Source of the DNA: Spirochaetales bacterium
GTDB lineage: Bacteria; Spirochaetota; Spirochaetia; DSM-27196; PWMO01
Direction: 5' to 3'
Assembly (NCBI GenBank): GCA_007123465.1
Contig: SKLB01000007.1
Coordinates: 1-19,956, forward strand
Length of the DNA stretch: 19,956 bases
Shown: in pieces, positions 15,357 through 19,956 of the stretch
Layout: the number at the start of each line of letters is the position of its first letter
How positions within the stretch are numbered: the first letter of the stretch is position 1
Notes under the pieces: model-generated
What the model was told of the DNA's origin: nothing
The model's database searches: none
What the model saw: only the letters and a program-made list of their open reading frames with translations
Program-made: the position numbers and the translations under genes

Positions 15357-18300
15357 CGGCAGGCGGCGCGGGACTGTGGCGCCGGTGCGCAGGTAACGGA
15401 TTCCCTCCAGCGCCGCCTCGGCTGCCGAGGTAGTAGTGGTATACGGAACGTGGCGGCGCATGGTCTCGATGCGGATGTAGCCGTCATCGCGCTGGGTGTA
15501 GCGGCCCAGCGGAGTATTGATTACCAGCGCAATCCGTTCGGCCGCCAGATGGTCCACGATATTGGGGTGCCCCTCGTGCACCTTGAGAATTACCTCGGCG
15601 AAAACCCCGTTGGCAAACAGGAAATCGGCTGTACCCCGGGTTGCGCTGATTTCAAAGCCCAGCTGCTGCAGTTCCTTCACCAGCGGCAGCAGCGTCTGCT
15701 TGTCCGAATCGTGCACTGATACAAACACCCGCCCTTCAATCGGCAGATCGCTGCCGGCAGCGCTCGATGCCTTGGCAAAGGCTTCGCCGAAACTCTCGCC
15801 GATACCGATGGATTCTCCGGTAGACCGCATCTCGGGACCCAGCAGCGGGTCCATATCGCGGAAGCGGTCAAACGAGAACATCGCCTCCTTGACCGCCCAG
15901 CCGATTACCGGGCGCCCTTCGCCGACGTTGCGGATTCCGGTTTCCCCGTCGTTGATAAGCCCCTGACTGCGTAAATCGGTGCCCATCCAGAGCTGAACCG
16001 CGGCGTCCACCAGGTTGACGCCGCTTACCTTGGAGATGAATGGCACGGTTCGCGAGGCGCGCGGATTAACCTCGATAACGTAGACCTCACCGCCTTTGAC
16101 GGCAAACTGAATATTGAGAAAACCGACAACACCAAACTCGCGCGCAATCAGCGCGGCGGCGCGCTTTATCTGCTGCAGGCTTTCGGGATCACCTTTGTAG
16201 GGCGGAAAGACGCACGCAGAGTCACCCGAGTGGATACCTGCGGCCTCGATGTGCTGCATGATACCGGCCACGTAGACGTGCTTGCCGTCACAAAGCGCGT
16301 CAAGGTCGTACTCGAAGGCGTCTTCGAGAAACTGGTCCACCAGCACCGGCTCGGCCTGTGAGATGCGGATCCCGCTACCCGCAAGATAGCTGTCCAACTC
16401 CTCGGCGCTATAGACGATCGACATGCTGCGGCCACCGAGAACAAACGACGGCCGGCAGAGCACCGGATAGCCGATCTCTGCTGCGTGCAGCTGAGCCTCG
16501 TCACGGCTGGAAGCCATGCGGTTTTCGGCCTGTCTGAGACCGGCCTTGGCGATGACGCGGGCAAACAGGCCACGGTCTTCGGCATCGCGGATGCGCGTCG
16601 GCGGCGTGCCGACGATGGTGGCACCGGCGGCTTCCAGTTCTGTGGCCATGTTCAGCGGTGTCTGCCCGCCGAGCTGCACCACCACGTCGGTTGCCTGCTC
16701 TTTGCGCAACACTTCGATAACGTCTTCGGCGGTCAGAGGTTCGATATAGAGGCGGTCCGAGACGTTAAAGTCCGTGGAGACGGTTTCCGGGTTGCAGTTT
16801 ATCATGATGGTAGGTCGCCCGTGCCGACGATACGCCATTGATGAAAGCGTGCAGCAGGTATCGAACTCGAGTCCCTGGCCGATGCGGTTGGGCCCACTAC
16901 CCAGGATAATAACGCCTGCAGGTCCCGTAGGTTCGCCCTCATCGATCTCGCCCCAGCTTGAATAGAAATAGGGCGTCTGTGCTTCGAATTCGCCCGAACA
17001 GGTATCGACGAAGTGATAGCTGGCGTAAAAGCCGAGCTCGTTACGCCGCTGCCTGACGCTGCTGACGCTGGTTCGCGCAGCGGTGGCGATCACCGCATCG
17101 CTCAGTCCCAACCGTTTACCGCTCCACAGAAGTTCATCGGTCAAGCCGTCCGCCACCGCACGGTGCGTCCAGGCGGCCTGCTGCAGCAGCTGCCACAGAA
17201 ACCAGCGGTCAAAGCCGCTGCGGCTCTCGATATCCGATAGCGCCCCAGGGCCTTCGCGCAGCAGCTTGGTGTAGATTGCAAAGATGCGCCGAGGGTGACG
17301 CAGGTCGATCATTTGCTCAATTGTGTCCAACGCAAGCCCGTCGATTGCCTGCAGGCCGTCAAAACCAAACTCGCAGGCGCGGATAGCCTTGTTGAGCGCT
17401 TCGCCAAAGGTACGCCCGATGGCAAGCGACTCACCGACGCTCTTCATCTGCGTTCCCAGCTCAGCGTAACCGGCGGGGAACTTCTCGATCTCGAAGCGCG
17501 GCACCTTGACCGCCACGTAGTCCAGCGACGGTTCAAAGCACGAGACAGTCTTGCCGGTGATGTCATTTATCACCTCATCCAGCGTGTAACCAACAGCCAG
17601 TCGCGCCGCGCAGCGCGCAATCGGAAAACCAGTGGCCTTGCTGGCCAGCGCCGAGGAGCGCGAAACTCGCGGATTCATCTCGATCACAACCATGCGCCTG
17701 CTGCGCGGATCAACAGCAAACTGGACGTTGGAACCGCCGCAATCCACCCCGATAGCGCGCAGGATTTCGATCGAGGCGGTGCGCATCGCCTGGTACTCGC
17801 GGTCAGAGAGCGTCTGTATCGGAGCCACAGTGATACTGTCGCCGGTATGCACCCCCATCGGATCGATGTTCTCGATCGAGCAGACCACCACCGCGTTGTC
17901 GGCGTGGTCGCGCATTACCTCAAGCTCGAACTCCTTCCACCCGATCAGCGACTCCTCAATGAGCGCGGTGTGCGTTGGACTCTCGGCCAGCGCCCACTCG
18001 ACCATGCCGGAAACCTCTTCCCGGGTGCGCGCAATGCTGCCGCCCTTACCACCGAGGGTGTAGCTCGGGCGGATGATTATCGGCGGTTCGGTCTGCTCCA
18101 GAAATTCGCGCGCTTGCTCCATATTCGCTATCAGCGCCGAACGCGGACTCTCCAGGCCAATGGAGGCAATAACTTCTTTGAAACGGCCGCGGTCTTCTGC
18201 CATGGTAATGGCCTCGATTCCGGCCCCAAGTATTTCAACTCCAAAGCGTTGAAGCACTCCCGCAGCATCGAGCTGCAGCGCCAGATTGAGCGCCGTCTGC

Positions 18301-18575
18301 CCACCCATGGTCGCCAGCAGACCGTCGGGGCGTTCGCGCTCGATGATGCTCTCGAGATACGGCACGTTCAGGGGATCGACGTAGATGCTGTCCGCAATCC
18401 CCGGGGTGGTCATCACGGTGGCCGGATTTGGATTGACCAGGATTACCTGGTAGCCTTCCTCTTTCAGCGCCTTGACCGCCTGGGTTCCCGAGTAGTCAAA
18501 CTCGCACGCCTGACCGATGACAATCGGGCCAGAGCCAACGATCAGTATCTTATGCAGATCCTGTCTGGCCGGCAT
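15345..18575 (-). CDS. carB: Carbamoyl phosphate synthase large subunit
   Basis: CarB makes carbamoyl phosphate from bicarbonate, ammonia (supplied by CarA) and two ATP, for arginine and pyrimidine synthesis. The 1076-residue product has the duplicated architecture. The N-terminal half opens with KILIVGSGPIVIGQACEFDY and carries the ATP-grasp motif RPSYTLGGKGGSIA. The second half opens with VIILGSGPNRIGQGLEFD and carries CRPSFVLGGRSMSI. The C-terminal MGS-like allosteric domain (about 950-1076) includes SATRGTADFL and INTPLG. ATG at 18575 is chosen because GGGAGGTG lies 5 nt upstream and MPARQDLHKILIVGSGP aligns with the family; the upstream open-frame extension is carA sequence. It overlaps carA by 26 bp. 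Confidence 0.97.
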   Translation of the reverse strand: MPARQDLHKILIVGSGPIVIGQACEFDYSGTQAVKALKEEGYQVILVNPNPATVMTTPGIADSIYVDPLNVPYLESIIERERPDGLLATMGGQTALNLALQLDAAGVLQRFGVEILGAGIEAITMAEDRGRFKEVIASIGLESPRSALIANMEQAREFLEQTEPPIIIRPSYTLGGKGGSIARTREEVSGMVEWALAESPTHTALIEESLIGWKEFELEVMRDHADNAVVVCSIENIDPMGVHTGDSITVAPIQTLSDREYQAMRTASIEILRAIGVDCGGSNVQFAVDPRSRRMVVIEMNPRVSRSSALASKATGFPIARCAARLAVGYTLDEVINDITGKTVSCFEPSLDYVAVKVPRFEIEKFPAGYAELGTQMKSVGESLAIGRTFGEALNKAIRACEFGFDGLQAIDGLALDTIEQMIDLRHPRRIFAIYTKLLREGPGALSDIESRSGFDRWFLWQLLQQAAWTHRAVADGLTDELLWSGKRLGLSDAVIATAARTSVSSVRQRRNELGFYASYHFVDTCSGEFEAQTPYFYSSWGEIDEGEPTGPAGVIILGSGPNRIGQGLEFDTCCTLSSMAYRRHGRPTIMINCNPETVSTDFNVSDRLYIEPLTAEDVIEVLRKEQATDVVVQLGGQTPLNMATELEAAGATIVGTPPTRIRDAEDRGLFARVIAKAGLRQAENRMASSRDEAQLHAAEIGYPVLCRPSFVLGGRSMSIVYSAEELDSYLAGSGIRISQAEPVLVDQFLEDAFEYDLDALCDGKHVYVAGIMQHIEAAGIHSGDSACVFPPYKGDPESLQQIKRAAALIAREFGVVGFLNIQFAVKGGEVYVIEVNPRASRTVPFISKVSGVNLVDAAVQLWMGTDLRSQGLINDGETGIRNVGEGRPVIGWAVKEAMFSFDRFRDMDPLLGPEMRSTGESIGIGESFGEAFAKASSAAGSDLPIEGRVFVSVHDSDKQTLLPLVKELQQLGFEISATRGTADFLFANGVFAEVILKVHEGHPNIVDHLAAERIALVINTPLGRYTQRDDGYIRIETMRRHVPYTTTTSAAEAALEGIRYLRTGATVPRRLPGSW

Positions 18576-19773
18576 CGGCACCTCCCGGGTTGGCTGTCCG
18601 GACCATGTCCAGAAACGCTGCGAAAATCCATCGCGAGTCATTGGGGCCCGGCGCGGATTCCGGATGAAACTGCGCCGAGGCCAGTCCCATAGCATCGTTT
18701 CTTATGCCTTCCACCGACTGGTCATTGGCGTTGCGAAACCAGACGCGTACGCCCTCGGGTAAGCTCGCTTCTTCCACACTGAAACCGTGATTCTGCGAGG
18801 TGACAAACACCCGGCCCGAATCCTCGTCGCGCACCGGATGGTTGGCGCCGTGATGACCAAACTTCATCTTGAATGTGCGCGCCCCTAGTGCCTCCGCAAT
18901 TAACTGGTGCCCCAGGCAGATGCCCAACACCGGCATGCTGCCGATGCACCGTCTGACCGTTTCGATCTGCGCGCTCAGCACTGCAGGGTCTCCCGGTCCG
19001 TTGGAGATCAATAGAGCGTCGGCTGCCGCTGCGCGCACATCGGATTCGTTTGCCCGGCTGGGCAGAATAGTGAGCATGCAACCGAGCGCCTGCAACTCGC
19101 GTACGATATTGGCCTTGGTTCCGCAGTCCAGCAGAGCGATATGCGGATGGCCGCCGGGATTGACCACCGTCGGTTCGCTCGATCCCACCTCGCCGATCAG
19201 GTTGCGGCCCTGCATGTCGGGAAACGCCGCCAGAAAAGCCAGCACCCGATCGAGTTGGTCCTGTTGCAGCATCGCCGCAGGCGGATGCGTCCAGCGCGTA
19301 AGCCCGTCGGGGGCTCTGACGATTACGCCGCGCCGTGATCCGCTATCGCGCAAGTGCAGCGTCAGCGCGCGGGTGTCAACGTCGGTGATGGCGGGGGTGC
19401 GGTGCGCCTCCAGTAAGTCTGACAGTCTGCTGCGCCCATCCGGCGGCGGACCACCGTAGAGATCGCGAACAACAAAACCGGCTGCTTTGACCCCGCTGCG
19501 CCGGGTATCTGTTTCCGGGCCGGTTTCGCTCCAGCCGGGGTCCGTTCCGTAGTTGCCGCTGTGCGGGTAGGTCATCACCACCAGCTGCCCGGTATAGGAC
19601 GGATCCGTGAGAACTTCGTGGTATCCGGACATCGCGGTGTTGAATACTACTTCGCCGACGCCTTTTTGACGCATGACAGCCGGTTCAAGCTCATCAATCG
19701 AGAGTGGCTCAGCGCCAAAACCGCTTCCGGGATATATCGTTGCGTCGTCGAGAACGAGCAGCGCGTTCAGCAT
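18550..19773 (-). CDS. carA: Carbamoyl phosphate synthase small subunit (glutaminase)
   Basis: CarA hydrolyses glutamine and channels the ammonia to CarB. The 407-residue product has the CPSase small-chain N-terminal domain (VGEVVFNTAMSGYHEVLTDPSY, near residues 39-60) and a class I glutamine amidotransferase domain. The amidotransferase domain has nucleophile Cys286 in LGICLGHQ and the His370/Glu372 pair in AQFHPESAPG. The 'DCGTKANIVREL' motif sits at the domain junction. ATG at 19773 has GGAAGGA about 5 nt upstream. Only 35 bp separate it from a strong terminator behind tRNA-Glu, and I see no promoter in that gap, so how carAB is transcribed is unclear. Confidence 0.97.
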   Translation of the reverse strand: MLNALLVLDDATIYPGSGFGAEPLSIDELEPAVMRQKGVGEVVFNTAMSGYHEVLTDPSYTGQLVVMTYPHSGNYGTDPGWSETGPETDTRRSGVKAAGFVVRDLYGGPPPDGRSRLSDLLEAHRTPAITDVDTRALTLHLRDSGSRRGVIVRAPDGLTRWTHPPAAMLQQDQLDRVLAFLAAFPDMQGRNLIGEVGSSEPTVVNPGGHPHIALLDCGTKANIVRELQALGCMLTILPSRANESDVRAAAADALLISNGPGDPAVLSAQIETVRRCIGSMPVLGICLGHQLIAEALGARTFKMKFGHHGANHPVRDEDSGRVFVTSQNHGFSVEEASLPEGVRVWFRNANDQSVEGIRNDAMGLASAQFHPESAPGPNDSRWIFAAFLDMVRTANPGGADAGQTGSA

Positions 19774-19808
19774 GTTTCCTTCCCACGTAGGTCGTTGGCC
19801 CCGGGCTC

Positions 19809-19836
19809 AAAAAAAAGCCGGCGCATCGGCCGGCTT
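19809..19836 (-). terminator. Intrinsic terminator after tRNA-Glu
   Basis: On the minus strand AAGCCGGC and GCCGGCTT form a perfect 8-bp stem with a 6-nt CGATGC loop, overlapping and followed by an uninterrupted run of eight T residues. It should end tRNA transcription efficiently. Because carA begins 35 bp further on, on the same strand, it may also limit or regulate entry into carAB. Confidence 0.9.
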
Positions 19837-19845
19837 CAACTACAA

Positions 19846-19917
19846 TAGCCCCTAGGGGAATCGAACCCCTCTTTGAAGACTGAGAATCTTCCGTCCTAGC
19901 CGATAGACGAAGGGGCC
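19846..19917 (-). tRNA. tRNA-Glu (CUC anticodon)
   Basis: The 72-nt cloverleaf is complete. The acceptor GGCCCCT pairs with AGGGGCT (first pair G-U), with discriminator A. The anticodon stem GAAGA/TCTTC encloses the 7-nt loop TTCTCAG, giving CUC at positions 34-36, with U33 and A37 in place. The T arm is AGGGG-TTCGATT-CCCCT. It would decode GAG. The 3' CCA is not encoded (TTG follows), so the CCA-adding enzyme is needed. Confidence 0.95.
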
Positions 19918-19924
19918 ATATCAG

Positions 19925-19956
19925 CTTCCCGGGGAGGACTTGAACCCCCACCAGCA
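19925..19956 (-). tRNA. tRNA, 3' part only, identity undetermined
   Basis: The T arm (GGGGG-TTCAAGT-CCTCC, one G-U pair), the acceptor 3' strand CCGGGAA and discriminator G are visible; the rest lies beyond the right edge. The gene sits 7 nt upstream of tRNA-Glu and is probably co-transcribed with it. CCA is not encoded. The anticodon is out of view, so no amino acid is assigned. Confidence 0.75.

Noticed and set aside
17295..18692. Long plus-strand open frame opposite carB (465 codons)
   Set aside because: It is antisense to highly conserved CarB sequence, has no recognisable protein similarity, and fits the usual mirror ORF of GC-rich codon bias.
18576..18695. 40-codon N-terminal extension of carB
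   Set aside because: It lies inside carA coding sequence and has no CarB similarity; ATG 18575 has a strong ribosome site.

Overview
The window is GC-rich bacterial chromosome from what is most likely a spirochaete (Spirochaetaceae-like). That assignment is an inference. It rests on the 571-residue helical protein at 11709-13424, which resembles a family I know only from spirochaetes, on the Leptospira/Geobacter-type citramalate synthase, and on the overall gene set. No rRNA or other taxonomic marker is present. Almost everything is on the minus strand; only cimA and its leader are on the plus strand. I see no mobile element, CRISPR array or sign of recent transfer.

Layout, in transcription order on the minus strand from the right edge: a partial tRNA and tRNA-Glu(CUC) closed by a strong intrinsic terminator; carA-carB (carbamoyl phosphate synthase); an unknown helical protein, pgeF and argS as one operon with a good sigma-70 promoter; a terminator-like hairpin; gltB-gltD (glutamate synthase) behind a near-perfect sigma-54 promoter; then rplU-prp-rpmA-obg-nadD-yqeK, a ribosome/GTPase/NAD operon that runs off the left edge. 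cimA diverges from the unknown-protein operon and converges with carB.

The most striking feature is the ~200-nt cimA leader (about 13519-13717). It has a consensus-like promoter, a 33-codon leader ORF with five consecutive isoleucine codons, three mutually exclusive RNA pairings and a 15-bp intrinsic terminator with six U residues, placed directly before the cimA Shine-Dalgarno site. This is a complete textbook ribosome-mediated attenuator, and it sits before the first committed enzyme of the citramalate route to isoleucine. I do not know of a description of such a device controlling cimA.

Other notable points: the sigma-54 element at gltB, overlapped by a perfect TATAAT; a Prp protease with an intact His/Cys pair beside a bL27 that has no leader to cleave; and four gene junctions with the same 8-bp start/stop overlap. 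The genes share a nitrogen and amino-acid theme: GltBD and CarAB both consume glutamine, CimA feeds isoleucine synthesis, and ArgS and tRNA-Glu use the products.
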